From NCBI RefSeq assembly GCF_900169175.1, contig NZ_FXZM01000004.1:186001-250000 (forward strand): a stretch of DNA of 64,000 nt, given 5' to 3'. The DNA comes from Brevibacterium jeotgali (GTDB taxonomy: Bacteria; Actinomycetota; Actinomycetes; Actinomycetales; Brevibacteriaceae). The number at the start of each line of letters is the position of its first letter. Position 1 is the first letter of the stretch. The notes under the pieces are model-generated. The model was not told where the DNA came from. It ran no database searches and saw nothing but the letters and a program-made list of their open reading frames with translations. The translations under genes were made by a program, and so were the position numbers. Of the stretch, positions 42,134-52,284 are shown one piece after another.

Positions 42134-45100
42134 ATGAATCGCGCTCACAGTAGAGGACTCCTGTCCTGGCTCCACCTGTCCCGACCGGGTCCACGAAAGA
42201 GCGCGAGGCTGTCCGTTGCGTTCGCGATGGTGCTCGCACTCGTCGTCCCCTTCTCTCTGACCTCGGCCGCAGTCGCGGCGACTCCCGGGATCACCGTGAC
42301 CGTCGACGGGAGCGACGAGCAGTACGGCGGCTCAGAGGTCGTCGACGAGGGTGAACGCATGACCATGCGCATCCAGTACAGCAGCGATGTCGCACCCGGC
42401 TCCACGGTCGAGATCGCGCTGGGGGACCTGGCCGCCTTCTCGGTTCCCGACGTGCCTGCGGGCAACGACGCGATCGAGAGCATCGAAGCCGATCCGGACA
42501 ACCCGAACATCCTCCGCATCACCTTCGCCGATCCATGGCCTCCCGAAGTGAACCAGGGCGTGCTCGCCCTCGACTTCGACATCGTCGAGGTCGAGCGGAG
42601 CTCGCAGGAGAACCTCACGTGGAGTGTGGACGGCGAAGAGACCAGCCGCGAGATCACGATCCGTGACGGCGGCGACCGGTTCGCCGACGTGAGGCCGTCG
42701 ACCGGCAAGGCCGTTGCCGCGCCGAACCTCGCGCAGTTCGTGACCGTCGAGGACGGGGCCGTGTCTGTCGCGGACGAGGTGCTCACCTCTGAGATCACCT
42801 ACACGCTGTCCGTGGACGTCGAGGACGAGCAGTCGGGATACACCATCACCGACCAGCTCCCCGCGGAGCTCGGCTACGTCGAGGACTCCTTCGCCGTCAC
42901 GCAGATCACGTGGGATGAGGCGGGCCTCAACAAGGCAGGAATCCACGGACATCGAGTTCGCGCCCCAGATCACGGGGAATGCGTTCGAGGGCACCCTCGA
43001 CGTGCCCGGTCCGTCGCAGACGCGCATCACCTACCGTGCCGTCGTGGCTGACGAGGCTGCACTCACCGCACTCGAGGAACGGCTCCAGGCGGCCTATGAC
43101 CGGGCGGTCGACGCTGCGGGCAGCAGCTTCGCCGTGACGCTGGACAACGTCGCGCAGCTGGGCTCCGATGAGCGGACCGGAAGCTTCCGGATCCAGAAGG
43201 CGATCGCAGGCATGGAAGGCCCGAACCTGGGCAACGTCTTCTCCAAGGGGTCCGATTGGGATGTCCAGGCCGCCGATCCCGCGGACGACGGGACCCTCGA
43301 CCCTGCGCTCGACATCACCTACGACCTGAACGTCGACCTGGGAGAGTTCGACGGGAGCAACCCGCACAAGACCCTCGATCAGAATGTGGTCGTCGGCGAT
43401 TCGCTGCGGGCTCAGGCTTCCTGGAATCGTGACGACGGCGACTTCGTCACGGCGGAGGGCCTCACCCTGGAGCGGCTCGAGGAGCTGCCCGGCGATGCGG
43501 GCAACCTGTCGTGGCAGCAGCGTGCCACACTGCTGTCTGCTGACGAGTACGTCAACATGTACTACCTGAACGGCCAGGATCTCTACGCCAACCTGGGCAT
43601 GGATCCGTCCCTGGACACGTCGCTGCAGATCAAGGCGACGATCGACACGGTCGAGGGACTGAATGCCAGGGGCACGGGGATTCCCGGCGAGACGGCCTAC
43701 TCCTTCCCGAACCGCGGTGAGCTGCTGTACGGCGAAGGCAGGCAGACCGGGTACAACCACCCGGTGGACATCGTCGCGACGGAGGAGAGTGAGGACGGCT
43801 TCAACGCTCCGGACTACTTCGCCAAGGCCGCGGAGGATTCCGCGATCGAGGCGCTGCCGGGGACGTCGGCGGACGTCGCCTACACCTTCACCGTGGGGTC
43901 GGGCAAGGGCATCGACCTGCGCAGCAGCACGATCGTCGACCACGTCGACACCAATGTCTTCGACGTGTCGGATCTCGCCGCCATCAAGGCGGGCATCACG
44001 GCTGAGTACGACTGGTGGCGAGCGATGGACGGCTCGCACTTCGAGCTGGGCCAGAGCAAGTCCGGCGACCTGGAGATCACACTGTCGGACGCAGGATGGC
44101 AGGCGATCGACGAGTGGGGTGCCGACAAGCAGTTCGAGCTCACCCTCACGCTGCCGACCAAGCCGCTGAACGGCAAGGAGACCGTCCAGATCGAGAACCG
44201 TGCGACCCTCTTCGGTGAGGACGAGCGGGCGCTCTACTGGTCTGAGATCCAGTCCGAGGTCAGCTCCTACGGTGATGAAGCAGAGATCCGCAAAGCCGTC
44301 CGGGAGACCCCGAACGAGGAGTGGACGAACAACCTCCGCGCGGATATCGGACCGGACGGGCAGCTGGTGAACGACCAGCTCGTCTACAACGTTGCCCTGG
44401 TGCCGCACGGCGACTACGACGGAGTGGCGATCATCCCGGTCAGCGATGTCCTTCCGGACGGGATCGAGTTCGTCGGCTTCGTGGACGATGAGAACGTCGA
44501 CTCGGGCGCGAACCCCACAACGGGCATCCGCGAGCTCGCGGGCAACGTCCAGGCGCGCTTCGTCGAACCGACCGACGATGCTCCGCAGGGAACCGTCGTG
44601 ATGGAGCAGGCGCCGGGTACTGTGCTCAATGCCGCACAGGGGCGTCCGAGCGTGAACATCCTGGTGCGCGTGACCGACTTCGTCATCGACGAGCCCATCG
44701 TCAACATGGCGGGCAGCGCATCGGCGACGGTCACCCCGTCCGACGGCTACCCGCTGACGATCGCCAAGGTGGACGCCACCGATCCGGAGACGGTCATCGA
44801 TGATCCGGACGCTCGTTTCCGGATCCTGGACGCAGACGGCGCTGTGGCGGTCGACGACGTCTTCGTGCAGGATGGCGCGCTGCGCGTGCGGGACGCAGAC
44901 GGTGCGGTCAAGAACGTGAAGGTCGCCGAACCGGGGGCCTACACGGTCGAAGAGATCGTCGCACCGGACGGCTACGCGGAGACCGACGAGACCATCCAGG
45001 TCGTGGTCGACGACAACGGCTCGTCAGAGGCGGCTCGCTTCTACAACGATCCGGCGGCGGAGCCCGAGCCCAAGGACTACGCGGTGGGCGACTACGTCTG

Positions 45101-46157
45101 GATCGACGCCGACGGCGACGGCCTCCAGAACGATGCAGAGGTGCTCCCCGGTGTGACGGTCACGCTCCTCGACGGTGAAGGCGACGTCGTCGCCACCACC
45201 CAGACGGATGCTGATGGCCGGTACATGTTCGATCAGCTGGACGCCGGTGACTACCAGATCGAGTTCGAACTGACCGACGAGCAGGCGGAGATCTATGAGT
45301 TCACGCAGGCGGATGCCGGCGGGGACGACGCCGGTGATTCGGATGCGGATCCTCAGACGGGCCGCACTCCGGTGTTCACGCTGGACGATTCGAACGAGGC
45401 GCTGACGACGGACTACGCGACCCAGGATGTTCTGGCGACGGAGGGCATCGACCCGACGTGGGACGCGGGCGTGGTCCTGAAGCCCGAGCCGGAGCCTGAG
45501 AAGGTCTCGGTGGGTGACTACGTCTGGTTCGATGAGAACAACGATGGTCGCCAGGATGACGGCGAGGTCGGCATCGGGGATGTCGTCCTGGAGCTGACGG
45601 GTCCCGAGGGGGAGCCGGTCGTCGATGTGAATGGTGATCCGGTGGGTCCGGTGACGACGGATGAGGACGGTTTCTACACGTTCGAGGATCTGCCGGTGCT
45701 GGAGGATGACCAGTCGTACACGGTCACCATCGATCGTGAGGCTTCTGCGGATGCGCTGGAGCCCTACGATCCGACGCTGCCGGGTGTGGGCGACCGCGAG
45801 GGCGACTCGTCCGAATGGTCTGCTGACTCGCAGGGTCTGACGAACGACGGCGATCATGACCCAACGCTGGACTTCGGCTTCGTTCTGAAGCCCGAGCCGG
45901 AACCGACTGAGGAGCCGACCGTGACGCCGGAACCGAGTGAGAGCCCCTCCCAGGGTCCGACTGAGGATCCGGCGCCCGCACCGGGTGACGGCGACGATGA
46001 TTCCGGCTCGTCCGACGATTCGGATGATCCCCACGGCGACGATGGTGGAGACCTGCCGCGTACCGGGTTCAGCGGAACGATCGCACTCGTCATCGGTCTG
46101 CTGCTGGTCATCGGTGGGGTGGTGCTGGTGCGTCGCACGAGTATGCCGCGCAGGTGA
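42134..46157 (+). pseudogene. LPXTG cell-wall adhesin with SpaA and SdrD-B domains, frameshifted
   Basis: Two overlapping frames together encode one surface protein of about 1,340 residues. Frame 1 runs from ATG 42134 (GAAGGG upstream): a signal peptide (LSVAFAMVLALVVPFSLTSAAVAA) and isopeptide-type domains (YTITDQLPAELGYVEDSFAVTQITW), then loses sense at about 42935-42955 and stops at 43051. Sense resumes there in the +1 frame (TDIEFAPQITGNAFEGTL) and continues to 46157. The second part holds more fimbrial-type repeats, a SpaA domain (about 44750-45050), two SdrD-B domains (AVGDYVWIDADGDG, SVGDYVWFDENNDG), a Pro/Glu/Asp wall-spanning linker and the sorting signal LPRTG-hydrophobic-RRTSMPRR. 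No homopolymer run is at the shift. No sortase gene is nearby. It is a broken gene, a sequencing error, or needs recoding. Confidence 0.8.
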
Positions 46158-46180
46158 TCCCATCCCGCTGAAGGGCTGCG

Positions 46181-46204
46181 GGCCTGCGGGCCTGCGGGCC
46201 TGCG
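46181..46204. repeat. 8-bp tandem repeat after the adhesin gene
   Basis: GGGCCTGC is repeated three times, followed by two copies of a related 9-bp GGGCTGAA-type unit. It is non-coding and lies between the adhesin stop and the 25-bp hairpin. Confidence 0.6.
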
Positions 46205-46241
46205 GGTCTGAAGGGCTGAAGGGCTGCAGCTCGGCCGGCGG

Positions 46242-46296
46242 ATGAGAAGAGGCGGTGCGGACCAGAGAGTATCTGGTCCGCACCGCCTCTTCTCAT
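46242..46296. terminator. 25-bp perfect hairpin terminator
   Basis: Arms 46242-46266 and 46272-46296 are perfectly complementary around a 5-base loop. It follows the adhesin gene (+) and also overlaps the stop of a minus-strand gene fragment (46293-46475), so it can act on both strands. It is the strongest hairpin in the window. Confidence 0.85.
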
Positions 46297-46475
46297 GTCC
46301 CGTGTCTGACGGGGCTGATGACCTCGGACGCCGCACTCCAGGTGGCGGCGTTCGGGTCCTCGGGGGTCTGGCGATACGTGTTCACACCGAGCAGGAGGGC
46401 GCTCCGGGGCGAATCGTCCAGAGCGATGCGAGCAGAGGACGCGGCGGTGACGGGAACGACGCACCGCGACGTGGT
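46293..46475 (-). pseudogene. C-terminal fragment of an unrecognised gene
   Basis: An open frame of 60 codons on the minus strand has coding-like composition (mostly G or C at third positions) and reads SSARIALDDSPRSALLLGVN and TYRQTPEDPNAATWSAASEV toward a stop at 46293 inside the large hairpin. It has no start codon and is closed upstream by TGA at 46476-46478. It looks like the tail of a decayed gene. I do not recognise the family. The rest of 46297-46538 shows nothing else. Confidence 0.35.
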
Positions 46476-46538
46476 TCACCTGCAGTCCGCCTCGGCTGCG
46501 GTCGCCGGCAGCCATTGCGGCGGAGACCGCGGTACACC

Positions 46539-47468
46539 TCATCGGGCGAGCAGGGACTCCGTCGTGGACGTGCCGGGAAGGGAGACGGTCACGTGAGTGC
46601 CCCACGGGTCGTTGACGGTCACGCGGTCACCGTCGTCGGCGGACTGGAGGCCGACACCGCCCAGCCGCGCGGTGAGCGCCTCGAGGTCCTCGCGGCCGGG
46701 GACGGTGATCGCGACGTCGCCGAGGCCCAGGCTGGACGCGCGGGGACCCGCACCGGCACTGTTCCACGTGTTCATCGCGACGTGGTGGTGGTAGCCGCCG
46801 GCCGAGGCGAAGAGTGCCCCGGGGTGGGTGCCGACCATGGTCTCGAAGCCCAGGGCCCCCACGTAGAAGTCGCGGGCGCGGGCGATGTCGCCCACCTGGA
46901 GGTGGACGTGGCCGATGATGCCGGCGTGGTTCTCCGTGTCCGTGAGGGCGGCCTCCGTGAGGTGCTTCTGCAGGAACGCGTTGGGGTCCAGGTAGAGCGA
47001 CGCCATGTCCACCTCTCCGGTGGGCTGGTAGGTCCAGGCGGAGCGCGGGCGGTCACGGTAGAGCTCGATGCCGTTGCCCTCCGGATCCGTGAAGTAGAAC
47101 GCCTCGCTCACGAGGTGATCGCTGGAACCCACGAACCGGCTCTCCGGGTGCTGGGCGGCACGCGCGACGGTCGCCGCGAGTGACGCCTCGTCGTCGAAGA
47201 GGAACGCCGTGTGGAAGAGGCCCGCCTGCCGGCGGTCGACGCCGGGGCGCCCCGGGGCGGCGATGAGGCGGATCAGCGGAACGCCGCGGCGGCCCAGGAC
47301 GCGGACGACCTCACGGCCGGCCGCGCGCTCCTCGATGGGGGTCAGCGCCAGGGCGTGCGTGTAGTAGGCACTCATCGTCTCCAGATCGCCGACGTGGAGG
47401 GTGACCGCGTCCATCGTCGTGGCGGGGCTGAGGATGTTCTCGCCGGCGGCGGGGGCTGCTGCGCTCAT
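46539..47468 (-). CDS. VOC-superfamily protein with two glyoxalase folds (catechol 2,3-dioxygenase-like)
   Basis: 309 residues from ATG 47468 (GGGAGA upstream). Two vicinal-oxygen-chelate modules: VTLHVGDLETMSAYYTHAL with FYFTDPEGNGIELYRDRP, and GHVHLQVGDIARARDFYVGAL with HHHVAMNTWNSAG. Metal ligands His and Glu are visible (HVGD, ELYRD, HVHLQVGD). Proteins of this layout (CatE/YfiE/YwbC-like) act as extradiol dioxygenases or quinone/thiol-stress proteins. It stands alone with its own promoter, which contains a 16-bp palindrome, so it is probably induced by an aromatic or electrophile. Confidence 0.82.
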   Translation of the reverse strand: MSAAAPAAGENILSPATTMDAVTLHVGDLETMSAYYTHALALTPIEERAAGREVVRVLGRRGVPLIRLIAAPGRPGVDRRQAGLFHTAFLFDDEASLAATVARAAQHPESRFVGSSDHLVSEAFYFTDPEGNGIELYRDRPRSAWTYQPTGEVDMASLYLDPNAFLQKHLTEAALTDTENHAGIIGHVHLQVGDIARARDFYVGALGFETMVGTHPGALFASAGGYHHHVAMNTWNSAGAGPRASSLGLGDVAITVPGREDLEALTARLGGVGLQSADDGDRVTVNDPWGTHVTVSLPGTSTTESLLAR

Positions 47469-47510
47469 GGTGTCTCCCAGGGGTCGTCGTGCGAGCGGGT
47501 ATGGCACCAC

Positions 47511-47538
47511 TGTATATCGTTGAAACTTTAACGACAAG
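47511..47538 (-). promoter_or_regulatory. Promoter of the VOC gene with palindromic operator in the spacer
   Basis: On the minus strand TTGTCG and TATACA-type hexamers flank the imperfect 16-bp palindrome CGTTAAAGTTTCAACG (47518-47533). A repressor bound there would block RNA polymerase directly. AT content is far above the surroundings. Confidence 0.5.
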
Positions 47539-47609
47539 GGTCTGTGGCGCTGTTCACGATGAGGAGGCGCCTCCCGGTGCGCGATGGACCCTTCCAGGGA
47601 CTGCGAGAC

Positions 47610-49070
47610 TCAGCGTCGACTGCGCTTCTGCCAGAACTGCGTCTGCGTCACCTCGTCCGTGCCGTCCCATGCGTCCAGGCCGTCGAGGTCGCCCATCCGG
47701 TCCTTGTGGAAGAGGGGCTCGACGCCCTCCTGTCGCTGCTGCTGGTAGTCCCGCAGGATCCGCAGGACCGTCCTGCTGAGCAGCAGGACCGCGATGAGGT
47801 TGATGAACGCCATGAGCGCCATCGCGATGTTCGCCGCGGTCCACACGGCATCGAGTGCGACGACGGATCCGAAGAACACGGCCACGACGACCACGAGCCG
47901 ATACCCGTTGAGCGCGGCCCTGGACTTCGTGAGGTACTCGATGTTCGTCTGCCCGTAGTAGTAGTTGCCCAGGATCGAACTGAAGGCGAAGAAGAAGATC
48001 GCGAAGGTGAGGAAGTGGACGCCCCACTGGCCGACCTGAGCGGCGAGCGCCGTCTGGGTGAGCTGTGATCCCTGCGGGGCCCCGTACTCCGGATTGGAGA
48101 GGAGCACGATGAAGCCGGTGATCGAGCAGACGAGCAGAGTGTCGAAGTAGACCCCCAGTGACTGCACGAGCCCCTGCTTCGCGGGGTGCGACGCGGACGC
48201 GGTGGCCGCGGCGTTGGGGACGGAGCCGATTCCGGCCTCGTTGGAGAAGAGCCCGCGGCGGATGCCCTCCATCATGATGCTGCCCAGGGCCGCTCCGGCG
48301 ATCGACTGGAAGCCCAGTGCCTCCGAGACGATCGTGGCGAGCATGCCGGGCACTGCGTCCAGGTTCAGGACGACGACGATGATTCCGAGGACCAGGTAGA
48401 GGACCGCCATGACCGGCACGATGACCGACGTGATCGCTGAGATGCGGTGGACGCCTCCCACGACGATGATTCCCGCGGCGGCCGCGATGATGAGGCCCAC
48501 GAGGATCGCGAACCCGCTGCCCGATGCCTCCGCGCCGAAGCTCGCGGCGAGCGCGTCCGTGATGGAGTTCGACTGCACGGTGTTGAAGACGATCCCGTAG
48601 ACCACTGCCACGATCACAGCGAAGAGCGCGCCGATGACGGGGGCCTTCAGGCCGTGCGTGATGTAGTAGGCGGGCCCGCCGCGGAACGACGCCCCATCCT
48701 TCACCTTGTAGAGCTGTCCCAGCGCGGACTCCGCGAAGGCGGTCGCGCCGCCGATGGCCGCGGTGACCCACATCCAGAAGATCGCGCCGGGGCCGCCGAT
48801 GCTGATGGCGAGCGCGACGCCCGTGATGTTCGCGGTGCCGACCCGGGAGGCGGCGGAGATGCAGAACGCCCTGAACGGGGAGATCCGCCTCTTGCCGTCC
48901 GCATCATGACCGGCGGGTTCGCGGATCAGGCGGAACATCTCCGGCAGCAGACGCAGCTGGACGATCCCGGTGCGGATCGTCAGGTAGAGGCCCACCGGGA
49001 TGAGGACGGCGACGAGCACGTAGCCCAGGAAGCTGTCGATGCTGGTGATGAGGTCGAGGAGCGGGTCCAC
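47610..49070 (-). CDS. Sodium:alanine symporter (AGCS family)
   Basis: 486 residues from GTG 49070 (GGGA upstream). About ten to eleven membrane segments. AGCS hallmarks: FRAFCISAASRVGTANITGVALAISIGGPGAIFWMWVTA (the sodium and substrate binding core), GGPAYYITHGL, GIRRGLFSNEAGIGSVPNAAATA, and SSILGNYYYGQTNIEYL. It takes up alanine or glycine with sodium. A charged cytoplasmic tail of about 50 residues closes the protein. The aminotransferase gene lies upstream on the same strand (87-base gap), which is compatible with amino-acid catabolism. Confidence 0.93.
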   Translation of the reverse strand: MDPLLDLITSIDSFLGYVLVAVLIPVGLYLTIRTGIVQLRLLPEMFRLIREPAGHDADGKRRISPFRAFCISAASRVGTANITGVALAISIGGPGAIFWMWVTAAIGGATAFAESALGQLYKVKDGASFRGGPAYYITHGLKAPVIGALFAVIVAVVYGIVFNTVQSNSITDALAASFGAEASGSGFAILVGLIIAAAAGIIVVGGVHRISAITSVIVPVMAVLYLVLGIIVVVLNLDAVPGMLATIVSEALGFQSIAGAALGSIMMEGIRRGLFSNEAGIGSVPNAAATASASHPAKQGLVQSLGVYFDTLLVCSITGFIVLLSNPEYGAPQGSQLTQTALAAQVGQWGVHFLTFAIFFFAFSSILGNYYYGQTNIEYLTKSRAALNGYRLVVVVAVFFGSVVALDAVWTAANIAMALMAFINLIAVLLLSRTVLRILRDYQQQRQEGVEPLFHKDRMGDLDGLDAWDGTDEVTQTQFWQKRSRR

Positions 49071-49157
49071 TGCGAGGTCCCTTCGGATGTGGGTGAGAGT
49101 GGTGGCCGCGGCAGTCGTCCGGCCTCTCGGGACAGTGTGCCATCCCGCACCGTCACC

Positions 49158-50354
49158 TCACCGGAAGACCGTGCTCAGCCGTTCCAGGCCCTGTGCGATG
49201 ACGTCGACGGGGTTCGACACGAAGCTCAGGCGCAGCGTCGATGGCTTCGGGTCCGCAACGTAGAACTGCATGCCGGGGATGTAGACCACCCCGGCATGCA
49301 CGGCGTCCATGACGGATTCGCTCGCGTCGAACGGTTCCGGAAGCGTCGCCCACAGGAACATCCCGCCCATCGGAGTGTTGAGCGTGTACCCGTCGGGCAG
49401 GACCGCGTCGAGGCCCTCGACCATCGCATCGCGGCGCCTGCGGTACTCGGCGCGGATCGGCACGAGCTTCGCATCGAGGTCGTTGTGCTCCAGCCAGTCG
49501 ACTGCGGCGAGCTGGTCGATCGTCGACGTCTGGAGGGACATCCCCTGCTTCGTCGTCGCGAGGATCTCGAGCACCTCCTGGGGGCCGCGCACCCAGCCGA
49601 TCCGCAGTCCGGGCGCCATCACCTTCGACAGCGTCCCCAGGTAGAGGGACTTGTGGGCGAGACGCGGGTCCGCGCTGATGGGGGTCATCGTCCACTCGTC
49701 GTAGCGCAGCTCCGAGTACGGGTCGTCCTCGATGAGCCACACGTTGTACCGGGCGAGGACGTCGGCCACCTCGCGGCGGCGTGACTCCGGCATCGTCACG
49801 CCCGTGGGGTTCTGGAACGTCGGGATGAGATACACGGCGCGGGGTGAGTACTGGAGGATGGCGGACTCCAGGGCTTCCGGCACGAGACCGCCGGAATCCG
49901 TGTCGACAGGGCGGAACTGGGCGCGCGACAGCGCGAACGCCTGCAGTGCGGACACGAATGTCGGGTTCTCCGTCAGGACGATGGAATCCGGGTCGAGCAC
50001 GACCTGGCCGATCAGCCCCAGTCCCTGCTGGGAGCCCGAGGTGATGAGGACGTCGTCCGCCTCCGTGTGGAGGCCGTTGAGTGTCATGCGCTCCGACACA
50101 GCCGCGCGCAGCTCCGGTTCGCCCTCCGTCGACGAGTACTGCAGTGCCCGTGCACCATGCTCTTCGAGCACCCGCTGGTAGGACTTCCCGATCCCCTCGA
50201 CGTCGAAGCTCTCACTGGCCGGTGCGCCGCCGCCGAAGCTGATGATGTCCGGGTCCTGGGCCAGTGAGAGCAGACTGCGGATCGGCGAGCCGCCCAGTGA
50301 GGACACGTACGCGTTGAGCGGGGGCATCGGACTGTGATGAGCGCGCGTGACCAT
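49158..50354 (-). CDS. PLP-dependent aminotransferase, class I/II (LysN/2-aminoadipate type)
   Basis: 398 residues from ATG 50354. Fold-type I aminotransferase: PDIISFGGGAPASESFDVEG at the N-terminus, ITSGSQQGLGLIGQVVLDP, TFQNPTGVTMPESRRREVAD, IEDDPYSELRYD (PLP-pyridine Asp) and GTLSKVMAPGLRIGWVRG (PLP Lys). The Arg near the C-terminus (STLRLSFVSN) binds the substrate carboxylate. The subgroup includes 2-aminoadipate, aromatic and branched-chain transaminases, so the substrate is uncertain. No Shine-Dalgarno sequence; CACTAT is six bases before this ATG, which favours this start over GTG 50360 or ATG 50327. Confidence 0.87.
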   Translation of the reverse strand: MVTRAHHSPMPPLNAYVSSLGGSPIRSLLSLAQDPDIISFGGGAPASESFDVEGIGKSYQRVLEEHGARALQYSSTEGEPELRAAVSERMTLNGLHTEADDVLITSGSQQGLGLIGQVVLDPDSIVLTENPTFVSALQAFALSRAQFRPVDTDSGGLVPEALESAILQYSPRAVYLIPTFQNPTGVTMPESRRREVADVLARYNVWLIEDDPYSELRYDEWTMTPISADPRLAHKSLYLGTLSKVMAPGLRIGWVRGPQEVLEILATTKQGMSLQTSTIDQLAAVDWLEHNDLDAKLVPIRAEYRRRRDAMVEGLDAVLPDGYTLNTPMGGMFLWATLPEPFDASESVMDAVHAGVVYIPGMQFYVADPKPSTLRLSFVSNPVDVIAQGLERLSTVFR

Positions 50355-50475
50355 AATCACATAGTGACCGTGAGATCGGACCTCCGCAAGGGGGCGCGCC
50401 AGCCTGTCCCTCCGGACTCGCAGGAGCGCCGTGTTCCCTGCGACGGCGCGGAACGGTTGGGCCTAGGATGGCCGG

Positions 50476-52284
50476 ATGCCCGCCCCTCCCTCGTCCGGCA
50501 GGACGCTGCTGTCACGCGCCCTCGGCCGGAGGCTCCGACTGCTGCTGCCGGGCGTCGCGTCACTGTCTGTGTGGCAGGTGTGCGAAGCGCTGGTTCCGGT
50601 CGCGATCGGGGTGGTCGTCGACATCGCGATCATCCCGCGGTCTCTGCCGATGCTCGCCGTGGCAGTCGCGGGCATCGCGCTGCTCTTCACGGTCCTGAGC
50701 TTCGGTTACCGGTTCGGTGCTCGCCTGTGCAATGCGGCCCGGGAGCATGAGGCGCACGCGCTGCGGGTGGAGGTCTCGCACGCAGCGTTGACGTCGCCGG
50801 ACCTGCCGCCGGACCGCGCGTCCGGTGAGGTCCTGTCGATCGCCTCCGCGGACGCCGATCTCGCTGCCGAGGTCTTCGCGCACCTGGGCCGCGGGGTCGC
50901 CGCTCTGCTGGGCATGATCGTCGCCGCTGTCCTCCTCGTCCTGTCGGATGCCGTCACTGGGCTGCTGGTGCTCGTCGCCGTGCCCATCGGGCTGGTCCTC
51001 GTGGCACTGCCCGGCAGGGCCGTCTCCGAGAAGGCGGGAGCACAGCTCGCGGCGACGGCCCGCGCGGCGAATTCCGCAGCGGATCTGATGCGCGGGCTCC
51101 GGGTGATCAAGGCCCTCGGTGGTTCGGCATGGGCGCTCCGCCGGTTCCGCGCGACGTCCGATGAGGCGGCGGTCGCCGGCGTCGCGACGGGGGAGCGGTC
51201 CGGTCGGCTCAGCGGCGTCGGTGCGCTCGTCATGTCCGTGGTGCTCGCCGTGGTCCTCGTCGTCGCCGGTCTGCGGCTGATCGACGGACAGATGAGCGTG
51301 GGCGCGCTCATCGCGATCCTCGGCATGACAGCGTTCCTCACCGAGCCCATGCGAGCGCTCGCCGACATCGTCGGCCTGACCGCGCGCTCCCACGGCGCCG
51401 CATCCCGCATCGCGGCGCTGCTGACAGACCTCGAAGGCACCCACGACGCGCGCGAGGCGCCGGCCGGGCCGGGACCCGCCGCACCTCCACATACAGCACC
51501 CCCACGCACAGCACCTCGCGTGTCCATCACTGCTCACGAATCGGGACTGACGGTCAGCGGAGACGCCTTCCCCTCCGTCGACGTCCCTGCGGGGACGCTC
51601 GTCTGCGCACTCGTCGACGATGACGCGCTCGCCCACTACGTCCTGACGGTGCTCACGTCGCAGAGCCGCGTGCTCGGGCCCCATCACCTCCTCGTGACGC
51701 CCCACGCCGTCGACCTGTTCGAAGGAACCATCCGGTCGAACATCACGATGTCATCCGGTACGGACACGGCTGATTCGACGGCCGTTCCCCCGGCCACGGC
51801 ACCGACCCCAGCCCCACCGACCCCAACCCCAGCCCCAGGGACAAGCCCGGCCAAACGCCCAGCGACAGCCGGAGGCGCCGTCGCTCCGGCCGTGCTCGCG
51901 GCCTCGGGCGCTCAGGAGGTGCTGGGACTGGTCGTCGACGGCCTGGACCACCGGATCCAGGAACTGGGCGGCAATCTGTCGGGCGGGCAGCGGCAGCGGA
52001 TAGCTCTGGCTCGGGCACTCCACGCTCAGTCGCGGATCCTGGTCCTGCACGAACCCACCACGGCGGTCGACGCGGTGACCGAGGCGCGGATCGCCGCCGA
52101 CATCGCCGGCCTCCGGCGCGAAGCCGTGACGCTCGTGGTGACCGGTTCGCCGGCCTTCCTCGCCGCAGCGGATTCCGTCGTCTACGTGCCCGCCGGCGCA
52201 CCCGCTGTGACCGGCACGCACAGCGAACTGATCGGCGCACCCGGCGTCATCGGCGATGCCTACCGTGAGGCGGTGGCCCGATGA
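50476..52284 (+). CDS. ABC exporter half, degenerate ATP-binding domain (lost Walker A)
   Basis: 602 residues: six membrane segments (about 20-320) and an ABC domain (about 345-600). The ABC signature LSGGQRQRIALARAL (about 500) is intact. The place of Walker A reads VCALVDDDALAHYVLTVL with no GxxGxGK[ST], and Walker B reads ILVLHEPTT with His for Asp. A Pro/Thr/Ala-rich insertion of about 40 residues sits between them. So this half can lend its signature motif but cannot hold ATP. Its TGA overlaps the ATG of the partner (ATGA), implying a heterodimer. TAGGAT stands six bases before the ATG (leaderless). Substrate unknown. Confidence 0.85.
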   Translation: MPAPPSSGRTLLSRALGRRLRLLLPGVASLSVWQVCEALVPVAIGVVVDIAIIPRSLPMLAVAVAGIALLFTVLSFGYRFGARLCNAAREHEAHALRVEVSHAALTSPDLPPDRASGEVLSIASADADLAAEVFAHLGRGVAALLGMIVAAVLLVLSDAVTGLLVLVAVPIGLVLVALPGRAVSEKAGAQLAATARAANSAADLMRGLRVIKALGGSAWALRRFRATSDEAAVAGVATGERSGRLSGVGALVMSVVLAVVLVVAGLRLIDGQMSVGALIAILGMTAFLTEPMRALADIVGLTARSHGAASRIAALLTDLEGTHDAREAPAGPGPAAPPHTAPPRTAPRVSITAHESGLTVSGDAFPSVDVPAGTLVCALVDDDALAHYVLTVLTSQSRVLGPHHLLVTPHAVDLFEGTIRSNITMSSGTDTADSTAVPPATAPTPAPPTPTPAPGTSPAKRPATAGGAVAPAVLAASGAQEVLGLVVDGLDHRIQELGGNLSGGQRQRIALARALHAQSRILVLHEPTTAVDAVTEARIAADIAGLRREAVTLVVTGSPAFLAAADSVVYVPAGAPAVTGTHSELIGAPGVIGDAYREAVAR

